The notes below the pieces were generated by a model. The model was not told the DNA's origin. It worked only from the letters and a program-made list of their open reading frames with translations, and ran no database searches. From Burkholderia contaminans (GTDB lineage: Bacteria > Pseudomonadota > Gammaproteobacteria > Burkholderiales > Burkholderiaceae), in the NCBI RefSeq assembly GCF_029633825.1, contig NZ_CP090642.1, positions 310,001-374,000 on the forward strand: a stretch of 64,000 nt of DNA, given 5' to 3'. Position numbers and translations under genes: made by a program. Positions 1 through 7,543 of the stretch are shown piece by piece. The stretch's first letter is position 1. Every line of letters begins with the position of its first letter.

Positions 1-1754
1 TCGGGGTGTCGTCCGTCAGCGTCCGGAATGCGCAGGCGAACCTGAAAGCCGAGGGCGAGACGCTCGCATTCGACGATGCACGCAAGAACGCGTCCGGTCT
101 GTGGAACGACCGGCTCAACACGATCCAGATCGACCAGGCCGCGACACCCGCCGCGCTGAATGCGACGCAGAAGGCGAACCTGACGAAGTTCTATACCGCG
201 CTCTATCGCGTGTTCGGCACGCCGACGCTCTACAGCGACACGAACGGAGAATTCCGCAGCATGCGCCAGCCCAGGAACGCGGACGGCAGCTATCCGAAGT
301 CGGTCGACCAGACCGGCACGATTCCGCCGCGCGCGACGGCCAGGGTTGGCGATTACGCGTTCCGGCGCGCCGACGGATCGCAGGGCGGTGCGGGCAACCA
401 CTACACGGGTTTCTCGCTGTGGGATACGTATCGGTCGCAGGCGCAGTTGCTGGCGCTGCTGGCGCCGAAGGAATCGAGCGACATGATGCAGTCGCTCGTC
501 GTCGACGGGTTGCAGTGCGGCGCATTCCCGCACTGGGTCGACGGCAGCGACGACTCGACGCCGATGGCGGGCGACAACGCACTGAACGTGATTGCCGGCG
601 CGTACAAGTTCGGCGCGACCGATTTCGACCTGGTATCGGCCGCCCGCCTGACGAAGCAGTCGGCGTTCGATCCGTCGAGCGCGTGCAACGACCGCACGAG
701 CGCAGCGGGCCTCGCCAATTTCCTGACGGCCCACTACCTGTCGCAGAGCGACGACGGTCACTCGTCGTCGGCGACCATCGAGCGCGTGCTGAGCGACCGT
801 TCCGCGGCCGCGTTCCTGCAGGCGCTGCCCGCCAGCGTGCTGACCGCGCCGTCGGTCGGCGTGACGACCGACGGCATCGGCACGCTGTACACGCGAGCCG
901 GCTGGTGGCGCAACATCTTCGACTACACGAACAAGGTGATCGCCGCGCGCAACGCGCCGCCGGCCGGCTCGGCGCCCGGCACGCTGGGCACGCTCGTGCA
1001 GGGTTCGTTCCACGAATCGACGGAGCCGAACTACTTCTGGACCTTCGCGCAGGACTGGAGCGCGCTGATCGATGCGATCGGCGGCAAGCAGGCAGCCGTC
1101 ACGCGGCTGAACACCCTGTTCGCGATCACGACGCCGTTCTCGACCGTGCCGTCCTCCGGCAGCCTGAACGGCGGCGAATCGTCGAACAACCTGTACATCG
1201 GCAACGAACCGTCGTTCCAGTCGCCGTGGGGATACAACTGGGCCGGGCAGCCGAGTGGCGCACAGTACGTTCTCCCGATCATCATGTCGAAGTCGTTCAC
1301 GACCGCCCGCGACGGGCTGCCGGGCAACGACGACATGGGCGCGACGTCGAGCTGGTACGTGTGGGCGTCGCTCGGGATGTTCCCTGTCATTCCGTCGGAA
1401 GCGGGACTGGCGCTGTCCACGCCGCAGTTCAGCGGGATCACCGTCTGGTTCGGCAACGGCAAGACGCTGCGGCTCGAAAGCGACAAGCAGGTCGCGATGG
1501 ACAGTGCGGGGCGCCCGTCGTTTGCATATATCCAGTCGCTGAAGGTCAACGGCGCGGATTACGCGGGGTCATGGTTGCCGCTGGGCAAGATCGCCAACGG
1601 CGGCACGATGAGCTACGCGCTGTCCGCGACGCCGACGCAGTGGGCGGCGGCCGACAACCTGACACCGCCGTCCGGGCCGAACGCGGACTACACGCAGATG
1701 ACGGCCGGCGGAGCGTCAGCCGCGACACGCATGCGCCAGGCCGGCGCGCGATGA
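1..1754 (+). CDS. GH92 family alpha-mannosidase, C-terminal part (5' end outside window)
   Basis: The reading frame is open from the left edge, so this is the 3' part of a larger gene, with about 583 codons visible. The encoded segment has the GH92 catalytic-domain layout: an early HYTGFSLWDTYR block, a central NEPS/SPWGYNWAGQP block and the late GLPGNDDMGATSSWYVW block followed by LGMFPVIP. GH92 enzymes are calcium-dependent exo-acting alpha-mannosidases that release mannose from glycans, usually outside the cytoplasm; any signal peptide would lie upstream of the window. The gene ends with TGA at 1752-1754 and is convergent with the methyltransferase gene. A role in using fungal or plant mannoproteins would fit a soil or rhizosphere organism, but that is inference. 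The family call is strong; the exact substrate is unknown. Confidence 0.85.
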   Translation, partial: GVSSVSVRNAQANLKAEGETLAFDDARKNASGLWNDRLNTIQIDQAATPAALNATQKANLTKFYTALYRVFGTPTLYSDTNGEFRSMRQPRNADGSYPKSVDQTGTIPPRATARVGDYAFRRADGSQGGAGNHYTGFSLWDTYRSQAQLLALLAPKESSDMMQSLVVDGLQCGAFPHWVDGSDDSTPMAGDNALNVIAGAYKFGATDFDLVSAARLTKQSAFDPSSACNDRTSAAGLANFLTAHYLSQSDDGHSSSATIERVLSDRSAAAFLQALPASVLTAPSVGVTTDGIGTLYTRAGWWRNIFDYTNKVIAARNAPPAGSAPGTLGTLVQGSFHESTEPNYFWTFAQDWSALIDAIGGKQAAVTRLNTLFAITTPFSTVPSSGSLNGGESSNNLYIGNEPSFQSPWGYNWAGQPSGAQYVLPIIMSKSFTTARDGLPGNDDMGATSSWYVWASLGMFPVIPSEAGLALSTPQFSGITVWFGNGKTLRLESDKQVAMDSAGRPSFAYIQSLKVNGADYAGSWLPLGKIANGGTMSYALSATPTQWAAADNLTPPSGPNADYTQMTAGGASAATRMRQAGAR

Positions 1755-1824
1755 ACGCCAGCGGGCACGCGCAACGGCCACCGTGCGTGCGCGTCGAGAC
1801 GATGCCATCCGGGAGAACGACAAC

Positions 1825-2031
1825 ATGCAATCGAAATCGCGCCGGAAATGCCTGTCTTACAGCGCAGCACTCGCCGGTACGAGCTGGCTCGCCGGCTGCT
1901 ACTGCTTGAGGAATTTGTCGAGCCAGCGCGGTGTCGCCGCGCGATCGAAGACGACGTGCAGCGACGGACCGAATGCGCCATATTCGAGCCCGTGTCGTTG
2001 GGCAAGCAGCGTCAGGGACTGGGCGGTGTGA
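1825..2031 (+). pseudogene. possible 5' remnant of a lipoprotein gene
   Basis: An ATG at 1825 opens a short frame whose first 25 residues look like a lipoprotein signal peptide: a basic start (MQSKSRRK), a short hydrophobic stretch and a lipobox-like LAGC at residues 22-25. After that point the frame runs antisense to the end of the methyltransferase gene and reads as Arg/Ser-rich sequence with no protein character. The simplest reading is that a gene following the mannosidase was cut here by a past rearrangement, leaving only its signal sequence. It could equally be chance. Support is the signal-like start only. Confidence 0.2.
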
Positions 2032-2675
2032 AACGAGATGTGCCCGTTGCGCGGCACGCAGTACCACCACTGATCGATGCCTTGGTCGAGGATGTCCCGG
2101 GTGATCAGCGACGTCTGGAACAGCAGCGCGCCGTCGGGCTTCCGATAGCGCATGATCTGGTCGAAGAGATCGACCGGCGCCGGGTGATGCTCGAACACCT
2201 CGAATGACAGGATCGTATCGAAGCGGCCTTCGGGCGGAACCGGGTGCGAGAACGGATCGTACGACGTCACGTCGGTGAAGCCGCGCGATACCAGTTTCCG
2301 TTCCAGCAAGCCCAGCCCCGAGCCGAAATCGAGCACGCGGCCTTCCCGCATTTCCGGAAAGCTGGTGCAGATCAGGTCGGCATGCTGTTGCGGACGGATC
2401 TCGAGATACTCGGGGTCGTGGCGCGGGTAGTCGGCGTTATACACATGCTGCGCGAAATCGTCGTGGGTCCAGCTGTCGAACATCGGGGCCCACGTGAAGC
2501 CGCATTGCTCGCACGCATGGTAGTAGACCGGCACCCCCGCATACGGGTCGACCTTTTTCCCGGCAATGAAGTCGGCGCCGCAGCGCGAAAAATCGACCAG
2601 GCCGCAGATGGGCGCGGGGGCAGCACACACTTTGCAGGCAAGGGCCGCCGGGTGGCGATTCAGGTCGTGACTCAA
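1899..2675 (-). CDS. class I SAM-dependent methyltransferase with N-terminal zinc-ribbon-like cysteines
   Basis: A 258-residue protein. The N-terminal third has two cysteine pairs (CKVCAAP near residue 13 and CEQCG near residue 49) resembling a zinc ribbon. It is followed by a Rossmann methyltransferase core with the SAM motif VLDFGSGLGLLE, an acidic residue after strand 2 (TSYDPF) and a FEVFEHHPAP motif at the post-IV position. I chose the TTG at 2675 as start because AGGAG lies eight bases upstream; the longer frame upstream reads as low-quality Arg-rich sequence. This arrangement occurs in sugar or small-molecule methyltransferases of secretion and surface-glycan loci. The substrate cannot be told. 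It is convergent with the mannosidase gene, with about 145 bases between the stops. Confidence 0.75.
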   Translation of the reverse strand: MSHDLNRHPAALACKVCAAPAPICGLVDFSRCGADFIAGKKVDPYAGVPVYYHACEQCGFTWAPMFDSWTHDDFAQHVYNADYPRHDPEYLEIRPQQHADLICTSFPEMREGRVLDFGSGLGLLERKLVSRGFTDVTSYDPFSHPVPPEGRFDTILSFEVFEHHPAPVDLFDQIMRYRKPDGALLFQTSLITRDILDQGIDQWWYCVPRNGHISFHTAQSLTLLAQRHGLEYGAFGPSLHVVFDRAATPRWLDKFLKQ

Positions 2676-2788
2676 TTCCCGTTCTCCTGTTCTCGCCAGC
2701 GACGCGTGCGTCTGACGGATGGTGCGGGAGAGGCTATCACAATCGCATCGGCCAGCGCGGCCGTGCGCGGTGGCGTCGCCAGACGCGC

Positions 2789-2923
2789 TTACGGGCGCAG
2801 CAGGTCGAACCCGCCGAATACGACGACACCGCTCAATACGATCATCGCGACGGAGTGCTGGCCGAAGTAGAGAATCGCGGCGGCAAGCCACGTCGTGATG
2901 CAGAAGGCGCCGATGCGGGCCAT
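2789..2923 (-). CDS. small two-helix membrane protein (44 aa)
   Basis: A short frame starting at ATG 2923 with GAGGA seven bases upstream. It encodes 44 residues with two hydrophobic segments: roughly residues 4-20 (GAFCITTWLAAAILYFG) and 23-40 (VAMIVLSGVVVFGGF). It is separated from the methyltransferase by about 110 bases and lies on the same strand. Small hydrophobic proteins of this size are common and often unannotated in Burkholderia. No function can be assigned. The evidence is a good ribosome-binding site plus clear membrane-segment composition, so coding is likely but not certain. Confidence 0.5.
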   Translation of the reverse strand: MARIGAFCITTWLAAAILYFGQHSVAMIVLSGVVVFGGFDLLRP

Positions 2924-3322
2924 CGTGTGTTCCTCGAATGCGTGAGAAGTGTGTGTGCGCCGCATGGCGTTCGCCGCTCGAAACGGCGAGCGGGGCGCGC
3001 ATGCAGACGGGAAAGGCGACCCGCGCAGCCGCGACCGCGGCGCCGGCACGTGCTGCGTGCCGTGCCCGGAAGGGCGGGAGTCGAGACCGGCGGCATTGCG
3101 CGCTCGCGCCCGGAGGCGGTCGGCGCGCGAATGCTGCTGGCGAAGCCGCGATTTTATCAGCGCTGCGGTGCCCCCAATCTGGCCCTTTCGCGGTTAAACC
3201 CGTCGATCTTCGGGCAAGTCAGTCCGTCCCCGATGCTCAAGTTTCGTATGACGAATGCCGTAAACAATCTGGAAGACGTTTCCTACTCCGTCACGACGCC
3301 TCCTGACACACGGACCGACATC
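2924..3322. other. intergenic region (about 400 bases), divergent promoters expected
   Basis: This lies between the small membrane protein (minus) and the FlxA-like gene (plus). The left half is G+C-rich with no recognisable motif. The right part (about 3150-3320) is less G+C-rich, contains TTAAACCC near 3194 and GTAAACAATC near 3261, and probably carries the promoter of the FlxA-like gene. I looked for a sigma-28-type flagellar promoter, because flxA of E. coli is sigma-28 dependent, but found no convincing match. Confidence 0.3.
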
Positions 3323-3787
3323 ATGCAGATCGACTTCTCCACGACGACGCGATCCCCGCTGGCCGACAGCAGCGCGACCGCAACCAGGCCCGCCGCGACG
3401 CCGTCTACCGGCGACGCCGCGAGCACCACCGGCACCACCGGCACCAGCACGGCTGACGCGACCGCCACTTCCGGCACGAAGGATGCGACCGGCGCCAGCG
3501 GCCAAACGCTCGGCGCATCGGGCGCGTCGTCGGACGACCCGGCGGTCAGCCAGTTGAAGGCGCTGATCGAGCGGCTGCAGAAGCAGCTCGCGGCACTGGA
3601 GCAGCAGATAGCGAGCGCGGGCCAGCGCGCGAAGGACGACCCGGCCGCGGCGATCCAGCAGCAGTCGCTGAGCGCGCAAGCCAGCACGATCTCGGCGGCG
3701 CTTTCGACCGCGATTTCGCAACTCGCGGCGGCGATCGCGAAATCGGGCGGCTCGCAGGCGGGCGGGCTGGTGTCGACGCAGGCCTGA
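3323..3787 (+). CDS. FlxA-like coiled-coil protein
   Basis: A 154-residue hydrophilic protein. Residues 1-75 are a Thr/Ala/Ser/Gly-rich disordered segment. Residues 80-105 (SQLKALIERLQKQLAALEQQI) form a heptad-pattern coiled coil typical of the FlxA-like family, and the C-terminal third is an Ala/Ser/Gln-rich helix. There are no membrane or signal segments. The family is linked to flagellar regulation in enterobacteria by name only; its role in Burkholderia is not known. I placed the start at ATG 3323 (MQIDFSTTTRS); an in-frame ATG at 3248 would add 25 residues and cannot be excluded, since neither start has a strong Shine-Dalgarno sequence. Confidence 0.65.
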   Translation: MQIDFSTTTRSPLADSSATATRPAATPSTGDAASTTGTTGTSTADATATSGTKDATGASGQTLGASGASSDDPAVSQLKALIERLQKQLAALEQQIASAGQRAKDDPAAAIQQQSLSAQASTISAALSTAISQLAAAIAKSGGSQAGGLVSTQA

Positions 3788-3857
3788 CCGGTCGCGGCCG
3801 TGTCGGCCGCCCGCATTACAATCGCAAGCTCGTCTCCCTCGACAGGACGGCTGAACG

Positions 3858-4670
3858 ATGAATGCGGAATTCAACGACGACGACCTCGCCCGCTTCGAAT
3901 CGCAAGGCGGCACGCCGCTGCCGGCGGCCGACGAGCAAGGGTGGCTGGAACACGACGGCGCGCGCATCTGGCACGCGTCGTTCGGCCAGGGCCCGGCGGT
4001 CGTGCTGCTGCACGGCGGGCTCGGCCACAGCGGCAACTGGGGCAACCAGGTGCCGGCGCTGCTCGCGGCCGGCTACCGCGCGATCGTGATCGACAGCCGC
4101 GGCCACGGCCGCAGCACGCGCGACGCCCAACCCTATTCCTACGAACGCATGGCCTCGGACGTGCTGGCGGTGCTCGACGCGCTGCACGTCGACCGTGCAC
4201 GCTTCGTCGGCTGGAGCGACGGCGCGTGCATCGCGCTCGTGCTGGCCGCTCGCGCGCCGGAACGGGCGGCGGGCGTGTTCTTCTTCGCGTGCAACATGGA
4301 CCCGAGCGGTACGAAGGAGATCGTGCCGAGCCCGCTGCTCGACCGCTGCTTCGCGCGGCACCGCAAGGACTACGCAGCACTGTCGGCGACGCCGGACCAG
4401 TTCGACGCATTCGTCGCGGCGGTCAGCGAAATGATGCGCACGCAACCGGATTACCGCGCGCAGGATCTCGCGGCGATTGCCGTGCCGGTGACCGTCGTGA
4501 TGGGTGAGCACGACGAATTCATCCGGCCCGAGCACGCGGCGTACCTGGCGCGCACGATTCCGGGCGCGACGCTGACGACCCTGCCCGGTGTGAGCCATTT
4601 CGCGCCGCTGCAGCGGCCCGAGCGGTTCAACGCGGCGATGCTGGCGTTTCTCGAGCGGCTGCCGGGGTGA
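3858..4670 (+). CDS. alpha/beta-fold hydrolase
   Basis: A 270-residue cytoplasmic protein with the complete alpha/beta-hydrolase signature set: oxyanion-hole HGG (VVLLHGGLGHSGNW near residue 51), the IDSRGHGRS block, the nucleophile elbow GWSDGA with Ser near residue 119, an acid at GEHDEF and the catalytic His in GVSHFAPL. Length and order match the haloperoxidase/esterase-like group of the superfamily. It probably hydrolyses an ester or similar bond, but the substrate cannot be inferred. It begins 70 bases after the FlxA-like gene on the same strand and ends before a 430-base non-coding stretch, so it is probably expressed alone or with its left neighbour. Confidence 0.85.
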   Translation: MNAEFNDDDLARFESQGGTPLPAADEQGWLEHDGARIWHASFGQGPAVVLLHGGLGHSGNWGNQVPALLAAGYRAIVIDSRGHGRSTRDAQPYSYERMASDVLAVLDALHVDRARFVGWSDGACIALVLAARAPERAAGVFFFACNMDPSGTKEIVPSPLLDRCFARHRKDYAALSATPDQFDAFVAAVSEMMRTQPDYRAQDLAAIAVPVTVVMGEHDEFIRPEHAAYLARTIPGATLTTLPGVSHFAPLQRPERFNAAMLAFLERLPG

Positions 4671-5102
4671 CCGTCGCGCGGCCCGCCGGCGGCCGCATTC
4701 TCCACCGCATTGCCGATTTCATCAGTTCGACGAAAGCGGTTCTACCCGGTCCTGTGCTGCGTGCGGGGCGAAAGACAGCGCGACGCGGCCGAAAAGTATC
4801 GCTGGGCTGCGAACAAGAGCGTGGGCCTGACGGGAATGCGGTGTCTCGCATGATCGAGATACCCACGCTGCGTTGAACATCTTCCGATGCGGACGTGCAT
4901 CGTCAGGCGTGGGCATCCCCCCGCCGTTCGGCCCGGGGCGGCGCCAAAAGTTTTTCTTTAGGCTCGCGCAACATATCGTCGATTGTTGGCGGCGCGGCGA
5001 CAGCGGATAGTCCTGCTTCGGCAGCCCGGCCGCCGTGCTTTCCGCACGGCGCGGCCGGAACCGTTGTCCACGCAACCATCAGAAATCAAAGGAACCGCAA
5101 CC
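4671..5102. other. intergenic region upstream of the beta-lactamase gene
   Basis: About 430 bases without a convincing gene; a 69-codon frame from 4667 has no protein character. A G+C-rich block at 4926-4945 is followed by AAAAGTTTTTCTTTAGG (4947-4963). That could be a weak terminator for the hydrolase gene or the upstream element of the beta-lactamase promoter. No divergent regulator gene of the AmpR type is present next to the beta-lactamase gene. Confidence 0.3.
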
Positions 5103-6272
5103 ATGCGATTCAACGCGACACGCTTCGCCGCGACCCTGTTCGTCGCCGCGTGCGTCACCGCCACGGCCGGCCGCGCGGCCGCCGCCACGCAGGACGACCT
5201 CCACGACACCGTCACCCGCCACATCGCGCCGCTGATGAAGCAGTACGCGATTCCCGGCATGGCGATCGGCATCGTCGCCGACGGCAAGCCCTACGTGTTC
5301 GACTACGGCGTGATGTCGACGCAGACCGGCAAGCCCGTCACCGGCGATACGCTGTTCGAAATCGGCTCCGTCAGCAAGACGCTGACCGCGACACTCGCGG
5401 CCGACGCGCAGGAGGGCGGCGAACTGTCGCTGGCCGACCCGGCGGGCAAGTACCTGCCCGCGGTGCAGGGCAAGCCGTTCGGCGTCGTGACGCTGCTCAA
5501 TCTCGGCACGCACACGCCCGGCGGCATGCCGCTGCAGGTGCCCGACAGCATCCGCGACGACGCGGGCCTGATCCGCTATCTGGAGGCGTGGCGGCCCGCG
5601 TATGCGCCGGGCACGTATCGCACGTATTCGAACGTCGCGATCGGCATGCTCGGGTGGCTCACCGCGAAGGCGATGCACAAGGATTTCGCGGCGCTGATGG
5701 AGCAGCGGCTCTTTCCCGCGCTCGGCATGACGCACACGTACATCAACGTGCCGGAAGTACGCCAGGCCGATTACGCACAGGGCTATACGCAGGACGGCAA
5801 GCCGATCCGGATGACGGGCGGCATGCTGTGGCAGCCGGCCTACGGCGTGCGGACCACGGCGGCCGACCTGCTGCGCTTCGTGCAGGCGAACATGGGGCTG
5901 ATCGAAACCGCACCGCGCCTGCAGCGCGCGCTCGAACGCACGCACACCGGCTATTTCCGCGCGGGGCCGCTGACCCAGGACCTGATCTGGGAGCAGTACC
6001 CGTATCCGGTCGCGCTGCCGACGCTGCTCGAAGGCAACTCGATGAAGATGCTGCGCGACGGGATACAGGCCACCGCGATCAAGCCGCCGCTCGCGCCGAG
6101 CGCGGATACGTGGATCAACAAGACGGGCTCGACCAACGGCTTCAGTACCTATGTCGCGTTCGTCCCGTCGAAGCGGATCGCGATCGTGATGCTCGCGAAC
6201 CGCAGCTATCCGAACGAGGACCGCGTGAAGGCCGCGTACGGGATCCTCGGCGCGCTCGACGGCCGGCGGTGA
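5103..6272 (+). CDS. class C (AmpC-type) serine beta-lactamase or related penicillin-binding esterase
   Basis: A 389-residue exported protein. It has a signal peptide (MRFNATRFAATLFVAACVTATAGRAAA, cleavage after the AAA near residue 27), followed by the class C serine beta-lactamase motifs in order: SVSK (active-site Ser and Lys), YSN and KTG. Length and motif order match AmpC cephalosporinases, which hydrolyse cephalosporins in the periplasm through a serine acyl-enzyme. ATG 5103 has AAGGAACC ten bases upstream. The usual partner regulator ampR is not next to it, so it may be constitutive or controlled elsewhere. Some proteins with these motifs are esterases, so substrate preference is not certain. 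Confidence 0.85.
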   Translation: MRFNATRFAATLFVAACVTATAGRAAAATQDDLHDTVTRHIAPLMKQYAIPGMAIGIVADGKPYVFDYGVMSTQTGKPVTGDTLFEIGSVSKTLTATLAADAQEGGELSLADPAGKYLPAVQGKPFGVVTLLNLGTHTPGGMPLQVPDSIRDDAGLIRYLEAWRPAYAPGTYRTYSNVAIGMLGWLTAKAMHKDFAALMEQRLFPALGMTHTYINVPEVRQADYAQGYTQDGKPIRMTGGMLWQPAYGVRTTAADLLRFVQANMGLIETAPRLQRALERTHTGYFRAGPLTQDLIWEQYPYPVALPTLLEGNSMKMLRDGIQATAIKPPLAPSADTWINKTGSTNGFSTYVAFVPSKRIAIVMLANRSYPNEDRVKAAYGILGALDGRR

Positions 6273-6298
6273 CGCTTCCGGCGCCGGGCCGGTGCGGC

Positions 6299-6679
6299 TT
6301 ACTCCGGCGCCTGCTCTTCGTACGCGACGAAGATCTTCCGCGTGCGCTCGACGACTTCCCACGTGCCGCGAAAGCCCGGCGGAATGACGAAGCGATGGCC
6401 GGCGCGAAGGGTTTTCGCGTTGCCTTCCTCATCGGTGATCACCGACGTGCCTGCCAGGATCTCGCAGTATTCCGCTTCGGTGTAGGCGACCCGCCAGCGG
6501 CCGGGCGCGCTTTCCCAGATGCCGGTCGAGAAGCGGCCGCACGGGCTCGTGAAGCCGGGCGTGAGTGTCTGCAGCGGGTCGCCGGCAATCAGCTTCTCGG
6601 GCGGCACGCGGTATTGCACGGGTTCGCCGCTGGGGGTGAGGGCATCGGTGATGGTGGTAATGTCGAGCACGGCTGGCAT
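6299..6679 (-). CDS. cupin-domain protein (EutQ-like/DUF861 type)
   Basis: A 126-residue single-domain protein with the small beta-barrel pattern of cupins: EYCEILAGTSVITDEEGN for the first conserved block and a HRFVIPPGFRGTWEV block for the second. The WESAPGRWRV and YTEAEYCEIL segments are typical of the cupin_3 (DUF861) group. Members bind a metal or small ligand, but the function of this group is mostly unknown. The start is unclear: ATG 6679 has GAAGG directly before it, and an in-frame ATG at 6730 would add 17 residues. It is convergent with the beta-lactamase gene, with 26 bases between the stops. Confidence 0.7.
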   Translation of the reverse strand: MPAVLDITTITDALTPSGEPVQYRVPPEKLIAGDPLQTLTPGFTSPCGRFSTGIWESAPGRWRVAYTEAEYCEILAGTSVITDEEGNAKTLRAGHRFVIPPGFRGTWEVVERTRKIFVAYEEQAPE

Positions 6680-6855
6680 CCTTCGTCGAAGTGAAATGAA
6701 CGCGCCGACGGCGCGTTCGCATGATTCCATACTTGCGGGCGATATTGGCGGTTACCGGCGTCGCTTCCCCTGTCGCGAGCGCACGGCCGTGACGAGCGCT
6801 TATGATGAGCGGACGACGCGGCAGCTGGATGCGCGAGAGACGAAAGGAGGAGCGA

Positions 6856-7518
6856 TTGAGCATCGCATGGGATGGAATCACTGGCGCCGACGTGCTCGAC
6901 GACGCGCAGGTCGCGAGCCGGCACGCGTTGGCCGACGCGGCGCGCAAGGGCGACTGGGCGACGATGCTCGACTGCATTGCAAAAGAGTACAAGCTCGTCA
7001 ACGCGACACGGCTCGGCGGGACGTCGCTTCTCACCCCGCTGCACCAGGCCGCCTACGGCGGCGCGCCGCAAGCGGTCGTCGTCGAACTGTTGCAGCGCGG
7101 CGCGTGGCGCATGCTGCGCGATGCCACCGGCGCGCGCCCGGTCGATATCGCCGCGCAGCGCGGGCATCGGCACCTGATCGATCTGCTGACGCCGCAGCCG
7201 CGACGCGTCGTGCCCGACGAAACGCTGCGCGACATCCAGCGCCACTTCCACGAGAGGATTCTCGGCCGCATCGCATATCTGCGTGCCGACGCGCTGCGCC
7301 TGCCCGAACTCGAACCGCTGCTTGAACTCGACGCGCAAGCCGAACGCGTGTGGTTCGGGGTGCCGGGCATGTACGGCGGATTCGGCTATGCGCTGCGCAC
7401 CGACGGCGCCGCGGCCGTGCTCGTGTCCGAAAGCTGGAGCCGCGTGGTCGGCGGCTCGGGCCAGCGGCACGAGATCACGGCGCGCGGCTGCACGCTGGTC
7501 AAAGAGGGCTTCGTGTGA
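6856..7518 (+). CDS. ankyrin-repeat protein
   Basis: A 220-residue protein. I chose the TTG at 6856 as start because a perfect AAAGGAGG lies five bases upstream; the longer frame from 6802 would read through the ribosome-binding site. Residues 25-110 hold two to three ankyrin-type units (TPLHQAAYGGAPQAVVVELLQRGA and PVDIAAQRGHRHLIDLL). The C-terminal half is a globular domain of unknown type (FGVPGMYGGFGYALR). There is no signal peptide, so a cytoplasmic role in protein-protein contact is likely. It is transcribed away from the cupin gene and converges on the hopene cyclase gene with only 25 bases between them. Confidence 0.75.
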   Translation: MSIAWDGITGADVLDDAQVASRHALADAARKGDWATMLDCIAKEYKLVNATRLGGTSLLTPLHQAAYGGAPQAVVVELLQRGAWRMLRDATGARPVDIAAQRGHRHLIDLLTPQPRRVVPDETLRDIQRHFHERILGRIAYLRADALRLPELEPLLELDAQAERVWFGVPGMYGGFGYALRTDGAAAVLVSESWSRVVGGSGQRHEITARGCTLVKEGFV

Positions 7519-7543
7519 CGGCCTTGCGCCGTCACGTTACCGC

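Noticed and set aside
3150..3320. Sigma-28 flagellar promoter for the FlxA-like gene
   Set aside because: TAAA elements occur but no GCCGATAA-like box lies at the right distance.
4667..4876. A 69-codon frame after the alpha/beta hydrolase
   Set aside because: No ribosome-binding site, domain or composition typical of a protein; it reads as non-coding.
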